DNA from: JANNHP01 sp031404455
GTDB lineage: Bacteria; Planctomycetota; JAJSAM01; JAJVHW01
NCBI GenBank assembly: GCA_031404455.1
Contig: JANNHP010000386.1
Location: 1-20,280, forward strand
Length of the DNA: 20,280 bases
Direction of reading: 5' to 3'
The notes beneath the pieces were generated by a model, which had not been told where the DNA came from, did not search any database, and saw only the letters and a program-made list of their open reading frames with translations. The first letter of the stretch is position 1, and each line of letters starts with the position of its first letter. Positions 12,895-20,280 of the stretch are shown one piece after another. The translations under genes and the position numbers were made by a program.

Positions 12895-14553
12895 ATGATC
12901 CGCCGCCTCGCTGCGTTCGTTCTCGCGTTCGCGGTCCTCGTCCCCGTCGCGCGCGGTGAGGAGGAACCGTGGAAGGACGACCGGCGCGGCGTGGCGATCC
13001 CCGTGCGCGACGGCAAGTCGCTCGCCGCCGACGTGCTCCTTCCCGCGAAGCCGGGGCGCTATCCGGCGATCGTCGTGCAGACGCCGTACGACCGCGCGGC
13101 GACGCGCGTTGCGCTCATCTCGGCGGATGCGGCGGGCGCGTGGGACCGCGAGCACTACGCGTACGTCGTCGTCGACTGGCGCGGGTTCTTCGGGTCGCGC
13201 GCCGCGGGCCGCGCGCGTCCCGGCCAGCGCGGCGAGGACGGATTCGACGTCGTCGAGTGGACGGCGGCGCAGGCGTGGTGCGACGGCAAGGTCGGCACGT
13301 GGGGACCGTCGGCGCTCGGGCGTGTGCAGTTCGACACGGCGAAGGAGCGGCCGCCGCACCTCGTCTGCGCGGTGCCGGTCGTCGCGCCGATGGGGCAGCG
13401 CTACGACGACTGGTACGAGGGCGGGGTCTACCGCGAGGCGCACGCCGAGAAGCTCGACGTGCTCGGGTTCGGCATCGGTTCGACCGTGTTCGACCGCCCG
13501 CTCCCCGACCTGCCCGCGTGGCGACTCGCCGCGGCGGCCGAGCGTCCCGAGGAGTTCGACGTGCCGATGTTCTTCATCACCGGCTGGTACGACCACGCGA
13601 CCGCGCACGAACTCGACAGTTTCCGCGCGATCACGGCGCGGGGCGGCGCGAAGGCGCGCGACGGCACGCGTCTCCTCGTCGGGCCGTGGAACCACATGGG
13701 CATCGACCTCGCGGAGCAGGGCGACCTCGCGTTCCCCGCGGCGGCGGGCGAGGCGGCGCTCGAGACGCGGCTCTTCTTCGACTTCCACCTTCGCGGGATG
13801 ACGACGAACGGCTGGGCGGAGCGGCCGCGCGTGCGGACGTGGCGGTGCAACGAGACCGGGTGGTTCCCCACGGCCGCCTGGCCTTCGACGCCGTTCGCGC
13901 GGGGCGAACTCTTCCTCCACGCGAACGGCACGATCGACGCGCGGACGCCCGCGGCCGACGAGCCCGTCCGCGCCTACGTCGACGACCCCGCGTCGCCCGT
14001 GCCCACGGTGGGCGGCGCGAACCTGCCCGCGCCGGGGCTGACGTTCGGGCCGCGCGACCAGACGTCGCTCCTCGATCGCGACGACGTGCTCGTCTACACG
14101 ACCGGGCCGCTCGCGGAGCCGCTCCGGCTCGACGGCGTCGCCGCGCTGACCGTGTGGCTGCGGACCGACCGGCCCGACGTCGATCTCCACGTGCGGCTCT
14201 GCGAGGTCCTCGCCGACGGACGGACGATGCTCGTCGCCGACGGAGCACAGCGCGCGCAGTTGCGCCGTTCGCCGCGGCGCGAGCCGCTCGCCCCCGGCGA
14301 GGCCGTCGAGGTGACCGTCACGCTGCCGCCGCTCGCCTTCACGTTCCCGAAGGACGGGCGGCTGCGTCTCGTCCTTGCCGGATCGAACTGGCCGCGCTTC
14401 GAGCGGAACCCTCACACGGGCGAGCTGCACTTCGATCCGGCGAAGTCGGTGCCTGCGAAGGTGGAGATCCTCCACGACGCGGCGCATCCGGCGCGTCTCG
14501 TGATGCCGCTGCTGCCCGCCGTCCCGGAACCGGCGACGGGCGCCGGGAAGTAG
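12895..14553 (+). CDS. Secreted CocE/NonD family hydrolase (X-Pro dipeptidyl-peptidase S15 type)
   Basis: Exported alpha/beta hydrolase of 552 residues with a signal peptide (1-21, AFAVLVPVARG). The catalytic triad is visible: Ser139 in GTWGPSALG, Asp233 in GWYDHA and His267 in GPWNHMG. The oxyanion-side Tyr lies in TPYDR. The C-terminal part from about residue 370 is the galactose-binding-like beta sandwich of the CocE/S15 family (LTVWLRTDRPDVDLHVRL, LRLVLAGSNWPRF). Family activities include proline-releasing peptidase, cocaine esterase and glutaryl-acylase chemistry; which applies here is not determinable. The nucleophile elbow reads G-P-S-A-L-G, where relatives usually have S-Y-G-G. It starts one base after the methyltransferase stop, and the next gene overlaps its stop. 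Confidence 0.9.
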   Translation: MIRRLAAFVLAFAVLVPVARGEEEPWKDDRRGVAIPVRDGKSLAADVLLPAKPGRYPAIVVQTPYDRAATRVALISADAAGAWDREHYAYVVVDWRGFFGSRAAGRARPGQRGEDGFDVVEWTAAQAWCDGKVGTWGPSALGRVQFDTAKERPPHLVCAVPVVAPMGQRYDDWYEGGVYREAHAEKLDVLGFGIGSTVFDRPLPDLPAWRLAAAAERPEEFDVPMFFITGWYDHATAHELDSFRAITARGGAKARDGTRLLVGPWNHMGIDLAEQGDLAFPAAAGEAALETRLFFDFHLRGMTTNGWAERPRVRTWRCNETGWFPTAAWPSTPFARGELFLHANGTIDARTPAADEPVRAYVDDPASPVPTVGGANLPAPGLTFGPRDQTSLLDRDDVLVYTTGPLAEPLRLDGVAALTVWLRTDRPDVDLHVRLCEVLADGRTMLVADGAQRAQLRRSPRREPLAPGEAVEVTVTLPPLAFTFPKDGRLRLVLAGSNWPRFERNPHTGELHFDPAKSVPAKVEILHDAAHPARLVMPLLPAVPEPATGAGK

Positions 14554-15203
14554 TGAACTACCTCGCCCACGGCTTCCGCCACGTCCATGACCCGTGGTTC
14601 GTCGCGGGCACGGCGCTGCCTGACTGGCTGCGCATGCTGGACCGGCGCGCGCGGGTCTCGGCCGAGGCCGCGACAGCGCATCTCGCCGACGCGGATCCGC
14701 GCGTCCGTTCGCTGTCAGCCGGAGTCGTGCAGCATCACCAGGACGACCGCCGCTTCCACGGCTCGCGCGCGTTCGCCGAGACGCGCAGCGCTATCGCCGA
14801 CACGATCCGCCCGGCGCTGCCCGCGATCGACGGTCACCGTCCGTGGTTCGTCGCGCACCTCGTGCTCGAGGTCCAGCTCGACGCGTCGATCACAGCGCAG
14901 TCGCCGAAGCGCCTCGACGACTACTACGCCGCGCTCGCGTCGCTGGACGCGGGCGAGGTGGAGGCGGCCGCGCGCGTGCTCGGGGACGGTCCCGGGGAGC
15001 CGTCCGTCCGGCTCGCCGACCTCGTCCAGCGGTTCCTCCGCGAGCGCTTCCTCTTCGACTACGCCGAGCCTCTCACCACGCTCCGCCGCCTCGACCGGGT
15101 TGTCCGGAGCGTCCGTCAGCCCGGGCTGCCCGAGGGGCTTGCGGCGGTGCTCCCCATCACGCGCGAGCTCGTCGAGCTGCGCCGCGACGAGCTTCTCGGC
15201 TGA
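14553..15203 (+). CDS. AcpH-like histidine-rich protein
   Basis: A 216-residue soluble protein starting with GTG that overlaps the hydrolase stop by one base (TAGTG). The opening NYLAHGFRHVHDPWFVAGTALPDW resembles the beginning of acyl-carrier-protein phosphodiesterase AcpH (NFLAHLHLA...GNLLADF), and GVVQHHQDDRRFH (58-69) parallels the AcpH GIYMHRRID. Clustered His/Asp residues (His6, His10, His61, His62, Asp64, His69, His102, Glu106, Asp110) suggest a metal site of HD-type. Similarity is distant; it may be a different phosphoesterase. Tight spacing with the upstream genes implies cotranscription with the methyltransferase and the hydrolase. Confidence 0.6.
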   Translation: MNYLAHGFRHVHDPWFVAGTALPDWLRMLDRRARVSAEAATAHLADADPRVRSLSAGVVQHHQDDRRFHGSRAFAETRSAIADTIRPALPAIDGHRPWFVAHLVLEVQLDASITAQSPKRLDDYYAALASLDAGEVEAAARVLGDGPGEPSVRLADLVQRFLRERFLFDYAEPLTTLRRLDRVVRSVRQPGLPEGLAAVLPITRELVELRRDELLG

Positions 15204-15270
15204 CGTCCCGAACCGCGGTGTGCAAGAGCCGTTATCCTCCGGGTCGGCTTCAGCCGATCCATTCAGCAAG

Positions 15271-15621
15271 ATGCGCACCCCGATCCGCCACGGAAACGCG
15301 ACGCTCCGCCGCATCGGCGTCGGAGTGATCGTGATCGGTCTGGTGGCCGTCGTCCTGCCCGCCCCACGCGCCGGCCCGTTCGCCGACACGCGCGAGCTGA
15401 TCGCGCTGATGTCGCGTCACCTCTGGTGGCAGTTCGGCGGCTGGGCCGCGGTCCAGATGGGCTGCACGCTGCTCCTCATCGGCCTGCAGGGCCACCCCGG
15501 GTTGCCGCTCCCGCGGTTTCGCGGCGGACCGCCCCCGGAGATCGTCGCCAGCCTCCAACTGCGGCGCCGGGCGCACGAGAACCGCGTGAAGGCTCGCTCG
15601 CTCGTGCCGTCGGCGCGCTGA
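15271..15621 (+). CDS. Small two-helix membrane protein, unknown function
   Basis: A 116-residue protein with two membrane helices (about 15-31 and 53-73), a short outside loop and a basic C-terminal tail (LQLRRRAHENRVKARS). I recognise no family. Upstream are a possible -10 TATCCT (15233-15238) and a small hairpin, tcggct/agccga (15245-15258 region). No Shine-Dalgarno is obvious at the ATG. Its frame is open much further upstream, but that part overlaps the AcpH-like gene in another frame. It converges on the aldo/keto reductase with a 6-base gap, too short for a terminator. Confidence 0.6.
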   Translation: MRTPIRHGNATLRRIGVGVIVIGLVAVVLPAPRAGPFADTRELIALMSRHLWWQFGGWAAVQMGCTLLLIGLQGHPGLPLPRFRGGPPPEIVASLQLRRRAHENRVKARSLVPSAR

Positions 15622-15627
15622 CGGCGG

Positions 15628-16596
15628 TCAGCCGAGCGACGGCGGGAAGATCTCGTCGAGCTTGGCGCTCGTCGCCGCGTCGACCTTCACGGAGAGGGCT
15701 CCGAGATTCTCCGCGAGCTGGGCGACGCTCGTGACGCCGAGGATCACGCTGGACACGTCGTCCTGCGCGGCGGTCCAGGCGAGCGCCAGTTGCGTGCGCG
15801 AGCAGCCGAGCGAGTCGGCGACGGCCCGCATGCGCTTCACCCGCTCGATCTTGTCGGGGACGAGCGACTGCGCGCGGAGCCAGTCGATCTGGTCGAGGCG
15901 CGTGCCCTTCGGGACGCCGTCGTCGTACTTGCCCGTGAGGAGGCCCGACGCGAGCGGGCTCCACACCACGAACCCGATGCCGTGGTCGTCGGACTGCGGG
16001 CGGACGTCCTCCTCGAACTTCTTGCGCGAGAGCAGGCTGAACTGCGGCTGCTCGACCTGCGGCCGGTAGAGGTTGCGCTCGTCGGCGAAGCGGCAGGCGT
16101 CGTGGATCTGCGAGCCCGTCCACTCGCTGGTGCCCCAGTGGAGGATCTTGCCCTGGTGGACGAGGTCGTCCATCGCGCGGACCGTCTCCTCGATCGGCGT
16201 CTCCGGATCGAAGCGGTGGCAGAAGTACACGTCGATGTAGTCGGTCCCGATGCGCTTCAGGCTCTTCTCGACCGACTCCATCACGTGCTTGCGCGAGAGC
16301 CCGCGGTCGTTGACGTCGTCGCTCATCGGCCAGAAGAGCTTCGTCGAGATGACGAGCCGGTGTCGCGGCAGTTCCGCGAGCGCCTTGCCCATGACGCGCT
16401 CGGCCTCGCCGCGCGCGTAGACGTCGGCGATGTCGAAGAAGTTCACGCCCGCTTCGAACGCCGCGTGGAGGATCGAGCGGACGTCCGCCTCGTCCTTCAC
16501 CGAGCCGCCGAACGTCGTCCAGCCGCCGAGGCCGAACGCGCTCACCTTCGTGCCGCACGCACCGAGCCGCCGGTAGGGCATCGCAGTCTTCGCCAT
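15628..16596 (-). CDS. Aldo/keto reductase, Kv-beta-like
   Basis: NADPH-dependent oxidoreductase with a TIM barrel, 322 residues. Catalytic tetrad: Asp55 and Tyr60 (FFDIADVYARGEAE), Lys86 (ISTKLFW) and His127 (YFCHRFDPETP). The GLSRKHVMESVEKSLKRI, WGTSEW and WSPLASGLLTGKY segments closely match the AKR6 group, which includes the potassium-channel beta subunits and bacterial relatives; mammalian Kv-beta has Asn at the His position. The substrate is probably an aldehyde or ketone. The ATG at 16596 is chosen over the upstream GTG at 16611 because a strong site (aggagg, 6-base spacing) sits exactly there. A -10-like TAGCAT (16626-16621) overlaps the stop of the Doc remnant, so it may have its own promoter. 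Confidence 0.9.
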   Translation of the reverse strand: MAKTAMPYRRLGACGTKVSAFGLGGWTTFGGSVKDEADVRSILHAAFEAGVNFFDIADVYARGEAERVMGKALAELPRHRLVISTKLFWPMSDDVNDRGLSRKHVMESVEKSLKRIGTDYIDVYFCHRFDPETPIEETVRAMDDLVHQGKILHWGTSEWTGSQIHDACRFADERNLYRPQVEQPQFSLLSRKKFEEDVRPQSDDHGIGFVVWSPLASGLLTGKYDDGVPKGTRLDQIDWLRAQSLVPDKIERVKRMRAVADSLGCSRTQLALAWTAAQDDVSSVILGVTSVAQLAENLGALSVKVDAATSAKLDEIFPPSLG

Positions 16597-16623
16597 GGAG
16601 ATCCTCCTCACGAGCCGGGGATG

Positions 16624-16932
16624 CTACGCCATGGGCTCGCCGGGCGGGGAGTCGCGGACGCGGGCGGCGAACCAGGCGTCGGCTTCGTCGCGGGCCATCG
16701 TGCTCGACGCGATGGCGAGGATGAGGTCGTGCAGTTCGTCGTCCGTCGCATCGACCACTCCGCCGTTCCGTTTCACGAACGCCACCGCTGCCGCCCCGCC
16801 GACTCGTTTGTTGCCATCGACGAAGGCGTGCGCCTTGGTGACGTGGTATGCGTAAGTGGCTGCGCAGGCGGCGAGGTCCGCGCCTTCGTGAGGAACTTCA
16901 CTTCGGCACCTTTTTCTTGGGCGTGCCGTCAC
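16624..16932 (-). pseudogene. Doc/Fic toxin remnant, N-terminus deleted
   Basis: C-terminal half of a death-on-curing (Doc) toxin, the Fic-fold AMP- or phosphate-transferring toxin of type II modules. The catalytic motif HAFVDGNKR (16804-16830) is intact, and the following helices (VAFVKRNGGVVDATDDEL...DEADAWFAARV) agree with Doc. Similarity begins only at about base 16878 (ADLAACAATYAYHV). The roughly 45 residues that normally precede this, including the leading helix and VRD.GLLESA-type segment, are absent, and the antitoxin stop lies 20 bases before it. There is no room for the missing part in any frame, so this is a deletion rather than a frameshift. A GTG at 16932 could still start a 102-residue product in the antitoxin overlap, but no good ribosome site precedes it. 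Confidence 0.75.
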
Positions 16933-17161
16933 CTCGCGCCAAGCGCTCGAACACCTCATGTCGCTCGAGGAGCACCTTCTCGATCGCATCCACGGCCTCG
17001 GCATCGCCGGCCGGCTCGTCGGCCGGGCGGACGACCAGAGTTCTCCCGACGACGTGGAGTTCCACGTCGTCTCCCGCCTTCACCCCCATGAGTCCGAGCA
17101 GGTCCTGGGAGAGGACGAGAGCCGCCGAGTTGCCGCTGGTCGTGATCTTGCGCCGGAGCAT
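16898..17161 (-). CDS. AbrB/MazE-family antitoxin
   Basis: An 87-residue swapped-hairpin DNA-binding antitoxin. MLRRKITTSGNSAALVLSQ (1-19) and the DDVELHVVGRTLVVRP strands (35-50) form the AbrB/SpoVT fold; the acidic-basic tail (51-87) is where such antitoxins grip their toxin. This type commonly precedes doc genes, as here. The start ATG (17161) has a strong ribosome site, aaggagg (minus strand of 17168-17174). It sits under a near-consensus promoter with a palindromic operator, so it should be expressed and self-repressed even though its partner toxin is truncated. Confidence 0.88.
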   Translation of the reverse strand: MLRRKITTSGNSAALVLSQDLLGLMGVKAGDDVELHVVGRTLVVRPADEPAGDAEAVDAIEKVLLERHEVFERLARGDGTPKKKVPK

Positions 17162-17176
17162 GGAGCACCTCCTTGT

Positions 17177-17210
17177 CCGTACATTGTACGTACGGCGCCC
17201 GGGAGGTCAA
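17177..17210 (-). promoter_or_regulatory. Antitoxin promoter with overlapping palindromic operator
   Basis: Minus strand: -35 TTGACC (17210-17205), 16-base spacer, -10 TACAAT (17188-17183), both near consensus. The -10 is embedded in GTAC repeats: ccgtac/gtacgg (17177-17182 / 17190-17195) and cgtac-att-gtacg (17178-17190). Binding of the AbrB protein here would block the promoter, the usual autoregulation of such modules. Confidence 0.7.
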
Positions 17211-17271
17211 CGCGCCCGCCCCGCCCGGTCGGCGCCCGGTCGGCGCTCGGACACCGCCCGCATGCCGCCCG

Positions 17272-17688
17272 CTATCCCGACGACGCCTCCGCCGGTTCGC
17301 GGCGGGACCGGCTCGGGCCCGCGTCCTCCGGAGAGAGACGTCCGAGCTTGACGAGCCGCAACCGGATCGCCGCCGTCGAGCGCTCGAACGCCTTCGAGAG
17401 ACGGCCCACGCTCTCGCCCGCGTCGAACGCGGCGCCGAGACGGGCGTCCTCGTCGTCGGTCCACGGCTGGCCCGCGCGCGACGGGTGCGGACGGAGCGGG
17501 CGCGGGAGTTCGACCGGTTCGCCCTCCCCGGCGCCGCCTTCGCCGGGGAGCGCCGCGAGCACCGTGTAGAGGGCGCGGACCACGTCGGGCTCCTGCGCGG
17601 GACTTCCCGACGGCAACGGCTTTCCGGTGCGCGGGTCCTCGCCGTCGCGCAGACGCTCCAGGATCTCGACCGCTCGAATGATTCGCAT
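17272..17688 (-). CDS. Small Myb/SANT-like protein
   Basis: A 138-residue conserved hypothetical. The N-terminal helix segment (MRIIRAVEILERLRDGEDPRTGKPLP) leads to PDVVRALYTVLAAL (34-47). After an acidic, proline-rich linker the C-terminal part reads PWTDDEDARLGAAFDAGESVGRLSKAFERSTAAIRLRLVKLGRL (75-118), the Trp-x-x-Glu/Asp-Glu-Asp and helix-turn-helix pattern of Myb/SANT-like DNA-binding modules, also seen at the C-termini of some helicase-related proteins. Function is unknown; DNA binding is inferred. The ATG at 17688 is chosen over the longer ORF because ggaggt lies at the right spacing just before it. It lies upstream of, and in the same direction as, the antitoxin, separated by 110 bases. 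Confidence 0.65.
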   Translation of the reverse strand: MRIIRAVEILERLRDGEDPRTGKPLPSGSPAQEPDVVRALYTVLAALPGEGGAGEGEPVELPRPLRPHPSRAGQPWTDDEDARLGAAFDAGESVGRLSKAFERSTAAIRLRLVKLGRLSPEDAGPSRSRREPAEASSG

Positions 17689-17770
17689 GATGACCTCCGC
17701 GGGGCGCCGCGGCGGCGCCGGATGCGCCGCGCGAGTCGCCCTCACTAGGTCCGTTCGAGACCCCCAAAGG

Positions 17771-18919
17771 TTACTTCGGAGATTTCGGGACGAGGACGCG
17801 GGGCGTGTCGGCGGTGGCGGCGGTCCACGTGAAGACGAGGGAGTCGCATCCGGGAAGCGCGACGGTGACCTTCACGGGCAGGGTGCGCCAGGCGTCGTCG
17901 GGCGGGTGCCATCCGAAGCGGACTGCCTCGCTCTGCACTTCGATGAACGCAGTCGCCGGATCGAGCGGCTTCCCGTCGGGACGCATGACGTGCGCCACCA
18001 CGGCCACCGGCCGGGGAACGACCCAGACGAACGTGGAGTCGCCGTCCACTTCGTCGTCGATGGTCACCGTCGTGCAGGCGTCCGTACCGACACGGATCAC
18101 GTAGCGCCGATCCGAACGGCCGCGTCGTCCGCGTTGCTGGAAAGAGTCGAGCTCGAAGGTCCCGTCGTCTGAGTCGGCCGGGGTCCCGGGCTCGCCCTGG
18201 CTGCACGCGGTCGAGACAGAGGCGCTCAGGGTCGCACGCCGTCCCGTTCTCGCCTCGCGCGGGGTCGCCCAGGCCGGCGGAAGACCAGGGTCGGGTCGCC
18301 ACGAGTGGCCACCGGGGCCTCGCTGGAGGATGGCGTGTCTCCTGGGCGCGCCGGTCTCATCCAGGATTCGAACTCGAACCCGGAAGGTCCGGCGGTTCGC
18401 GACGGAGAGGACGCATACGTTCACTCCGTCGTCCAAGACGAACTCCGGCGGATCGTCCGCATCCTCGCGCAGATCCAGGCACTGGACGCGGTAGCGGCCG
18501 CGCGGCAGAAGATCGAATGCGTATCCGTTGCGTTCGACCCTCACGAGCGATCGGACCTCGTCGCCTTCCGTCCACGTCGCATTCTCCGCCACACCGAGGC
18601 GCCACAGCCGCACTTCCATCTCGACAGGGCGATCATCCGCGTCGCTGACGAGGCGGAGCCGGAGCGACGCCCGTCCCTGCTCGCGATCACCCGGTGGCAC
18701 CTCGCCCGGGGTCCAGGCCGGGCCGGAGGGAACCCCGGTGCGTCTCAGCGGATCGACCTCCGGGGAAGCGACGGGCGCCATCGCCTCGGCGGGCGACACG
18801 AACTCAGCGGGAGGCCGCCGTTCGACGACCGGTCCTTCCCGCGTCGCCGTCACGACGACTCCCGCCCACGCCGCCGCCACGGCGACCGCGCCCCACATCA
18901 GCCCGCGGACCTTCGTCAC
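17771..18919 (-). CDS. Membrane-anchored or secreted protein with beta-sandwich repeats
   Basis: A 382-residue protein, not recognised. Residues 8-27 (MWGAVAVAAAWAGVVVTA) form a signal or N-terminal anchor. After a Pro/Glu-rich linker (to about 80) come beta-rich segments such as SLRLRLVSDADDRPVEMEVRLW, FRVRVRILDETGAPRRHAIL and VAVVAHVMRPDGKPLDPATAFIEV. Each contains the D-x-x-G-x-P turn typical of carboxypeptidase-regulatory-like or transthyretin-like sandwiches, found on many envelope proteins in Planctomycetota and relatives. The start here is GTG at 18919; ATG at 18898 would shorten it by seven residues and still leave the hydrophobic segment. No enzymatic motif is visible. The 122-base gap to sdhC is divergent. 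Confidence 0.6.
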   Translation of the reverse strand: MTKVRGLMWGAVAVAAAWAGVVVTATREGPVVERRPPAEFVSPAEAMAPVASPEVDPLRRTGVPSGPAWTPGEVPPGDREQGRASLRLRLVSDADDRPVEMEVRLWRLGVAENATWTEGDEVRSLVRVERNGYAFDLLPRGRYRVQCLDLREDADDPPEFVLDDGVNVCVLSVANRRTFRVRVRILDETGAPRRHAILQRGPGGHSWRPDPGLPPAWATPREARTGRRATLSASVSTACSQGEPGTPADSDDGTFELDSFQQRGRRGRSDRRYVIRVGTDACTTVTIDDEVDGDSTFVWVVPRPVAVVAHVMRPDGKPLDPATAFIEVQSEAVRFGWHPPDDAWRTLPVKVTVALPGCDSLVFTWTAATADTPRVLVPKSPK

Positions 18920-19041
18920 ACGCCCGAGTCTACGTCCGTCCGCCCGGCCCCCATGAACCGCGCGCCGGGCCCGGTCGCCTCGCTACCATCGCCGCCTCGT
19001 CGGGCCGCCGCCGGGCCCGTTTCTCTCTCCCGGAGTCCTCG

Positions 19042-19779
19042 ATGAGCGTCCGCCGGACGATGAATTCCTCGATCGGGGCGAAGTGGGTGATGGCCCTTAC
19101 CGGCCTCGGCCTCGTCGGCTTCGTGATCGCGCACATGGTCGGCAACCTGCAGATCTTCGTCGGGCGCGACAAGCTGAACCACTACGCGGAGATGCTCAAG
19201 GACCTCGGTCCCGTGCTCTGGGCGATGCGCCTCGGGCTCCTGACGATGTTCGTCCTGCACGTGGCGACCGCGATCAAGGTCACAGCCGCGAACCGGGCCG
19301 CCCGGCCGGTTCCGTACGCGACGACCGAGACGCAGGTGACGACCTACGCGGCGCGCACCATGCTGATGAGCGGGCTCATCGTGCTCGCGTTCGTGCTCTA
19401 CCACCTCGCGCACTTCACGCTCGGGTGGACGAACCCGGACCACTTCGCGCTGCACGAAAAGGTCATCGCAGTCGGATCCGTGCTCGACCCAGCGCTCGGC
19501 ACGCAGGGCGCACCGTTCCACGACTACCATCGTCACGACGTCTACGCGATGGTCGTCGCCGGCTTCCAGATCCCGCTCGTCGCGGGGATCTACGTCCTGG
19601 CGCAGGCCGTGCTCTGCCTGCACATCTCGCACGGCGCCTCGAGTGCGCTGCACACGCTCGGCGTCACGCACCCGGCTCTGCGGCTCCTGAAAGCGAAGCT
19701 CGGCTTTCTCCTCGCGACGCTGATCTTCCTCGGCAACTGCTCCATCCCGGTGGCGATCCTCCTCGGACTGGTGAAGTGA
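19042..19779 (+). CDS. sdhC: Succinate dehydrogenase cytochrome b558 subunit
   Basis: Single-chain, five-helix dihaem membrane anchor of succinate dehydrogenase/fumarate reductase, 245 residues, in the inner membrane; it passes electrons between the FeS subunit and quinone. Candidate haem ligands include His31 (FVIAHMVGN), His73 (FVLHVATA), His121/His124 (YHLAHFTLG) and His194/His197 (CLHISHGASSA). This matches the b558 family (type B anchor) rather than the two-subunit SdhC/SdhD form. The ATG at 19042 is preceded by cggag. Its TGA overlaps the sdhA ATG. TACCAT (18984-18989) is a possible -10; no -35 is clear. Confidence 0.92.
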   Translation: MSVRRTMNSSIGAKWVMALTGLGLVGFVIAHMVGNLQIFVGRDKLNHYAEMLKDLGPVLWAMRLGLLTMFVLHVATAIKVTAANRAARPVPYATTETQVTTYAARTMLMSGLIVLAFVLYHLAHFTLGWTNPDHFALHEKVIAVGSVLDPALGTQGAPFHDYHRHDVYAMVVAGFQIPLVAGIYVLAQAVLCLHISHGASSALHTLGVTHPALRLLKAKLGFLLATLIFLGNCSIPVAILLGLVK

Positions 19780-20280
19780 TGAAGCTCGACTCGAAGGTCC
19801 CGTCCGGTCCACTCGCCGAGAAGTGGGGCACGCACAAGTTCAACCTGAAGCTCGTCAACCCCGCGAACAAGCGGAAGTTCAGGATCATCGTCGTGGGCAG
19901 CGGTCTCGCGGGCGGCTCGGCCGCGGCGACGCTCGCAGAGCTCGGCTACAACGTGGACTGCTTCACGTTCCACGACAGCCCGCGGCGCGCGCACTCGATC
20001 GCGGCGCAGGGCGGCATCAACGCGGCGAAGAACTACCAGGGCGACGGCGACAGCGTCTGGCGCCTCTTCTACGACACGGTGAAGGGCGGCGACTTCCGAG
20101 CGCGCGAGGCGAACGTCCACCGGCTAGCCGAGGTCTCGGCCAACATCATCGACCAGTGCGTGGCGCAGGGCGTGCCGTTCGCCCGCGAGTACGGCGGCAC
20201 GCTCGCGAACCGCTCGTTCGGCGGGGCGCAGGTGTCGCGCACCTTCTACGCGCGCGGCCAGACGGGGCAGCAACTGCTCC
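19779..20280 (+). CDS. sdhA: Succinate dehydrogenase flavoprotein subunit, 5' part
   Basis: Start of the FAD-bearing subunit that oxidises succinate; 167 complete codons are in the window and the gene runs off the right edge. The ATG overlaps the sdhC stop (TGATG), which indicates translational coupling. Visible features are the dinucleotide fold VVGSGLAGGSAAATLAE (39-54) and AHSIAAQGGINAAKNYQGDGDS (71-92), whose His72 is the residue that carries covalent FAD. REYGGTLANRSFGGAQVSRT follows. The 33-residue N-terminal extension and HDSPRRAHS wording are typical of the b558-linked (Bacteroidetes/actinobacterial-style) SdhA. An iron-sulphur subunit gene, sdhB, is expected next. Confidence 0.95.
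   Translation, partial: MKLDSKVPSGPLAEKWGTHKFNLKLVNPANKRKFRIIVVGSGLAGGSAAATLAELGYNVDCFTFHDSPRRAHSIAAQGGINAAKNYQGDGDSVWRLFYDTVKGGDFRAREANVHRLAEVSANIIDQCVAQGVPFAREYGGTLANRSFGGAQVSRTFYARGQTGQQLL

Noticed and set aside
12649..14487. 612-codon minus-strand frame opposite the CocE hydrolase
   Set aside because: Low-complexity Arg/Val/Glu content and overlap with a complete catalytic-triad enzyme on the plus strand.
1..20280. tRNA, rRNA, insertion sequences or phage genes
   Set aside because: Looked for on both strands; no cloverleaf, rRNA-like stretch, transposase, integrase or structural phage protein was found.

Overview
The window is a very GC-rich, gene-dense stretch of bacterial chromosome. 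A signal-peptide outer-membrane barrel protein ending in Phe, and a lipoprotein cytochrome c behind it, point to a diderm (Gram-negative-type) envelope. Hanks-type kinases, secreted beta-propellers and regulatory-like beta-sandwich proteins suit Planctomycetota or a similar environmental phylum. The Dus enzyme and the clpS-DUF2017 pair resemble actinobacterial versions, so I do not assign a phylum. No rRNA, tRNA, phage, insertion sequence or CRISPR array is visible.

Layout, left to right. 1-2: tRNA-dihydrouridine synthase, its start possibly beyond the left edge. 1178-1372: a 195-base nested palindrome. 1397-1438: a possible CRP/FNR-like site and promoter driving a porin plus a small lipoprotein cytochrome c. 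3078-3874: clpS and a DUF2017 gene with overlapping ends. 3885-5885 (minus) and 6099-7421 (plus): a KimA-like potassium/APC-superfamily permease divergent from a Ser/Thr kinase fused to an RDD membrane domain. 7418-8407 (minus) and 8435-9856 (plus): hydroxypyruvate/glyoxylate reductase and glycerate 2-kinase, with 27 bp between their start codons; together they would turn glyoxylate or hydroxypyruvate into glycerate and then 2-phosphoglycerate. 9901-11418 (minus): a secreted protein of nine repeats. 11514-12068: a cysteine-cluster membrane protein.

12132-15203: an apparent three-gene operon (SAM methyltransferase, secreted CocE/NonD hydrolase, AcpH-like histidine-rich protein), then a small membrane protein. 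15628-18919 (minus): an aldo/keto reductase, a toxin-antitoxin remnant (intact AbrB-type antitoxin, N-terminally deleted Doc toxin), a small Myb/SANT-like protein and a secreted beta-sandwich protein. 19042 to the right edge: sdhC (cytochrome b558 type) and the beginning of sdhA.

Most of the region is housekeeping and accessory metabolism. I see no convincing new multi-gene system. The points that best repay a second look are the 195-base palindrome, the nine-repeat propeller, the kinase-RDD fusion facing a potassium transporter, the decayed Doc module with an intact promoter/operator, and -10-like hexamers placed exactly where leaderless transcripts would be expected.
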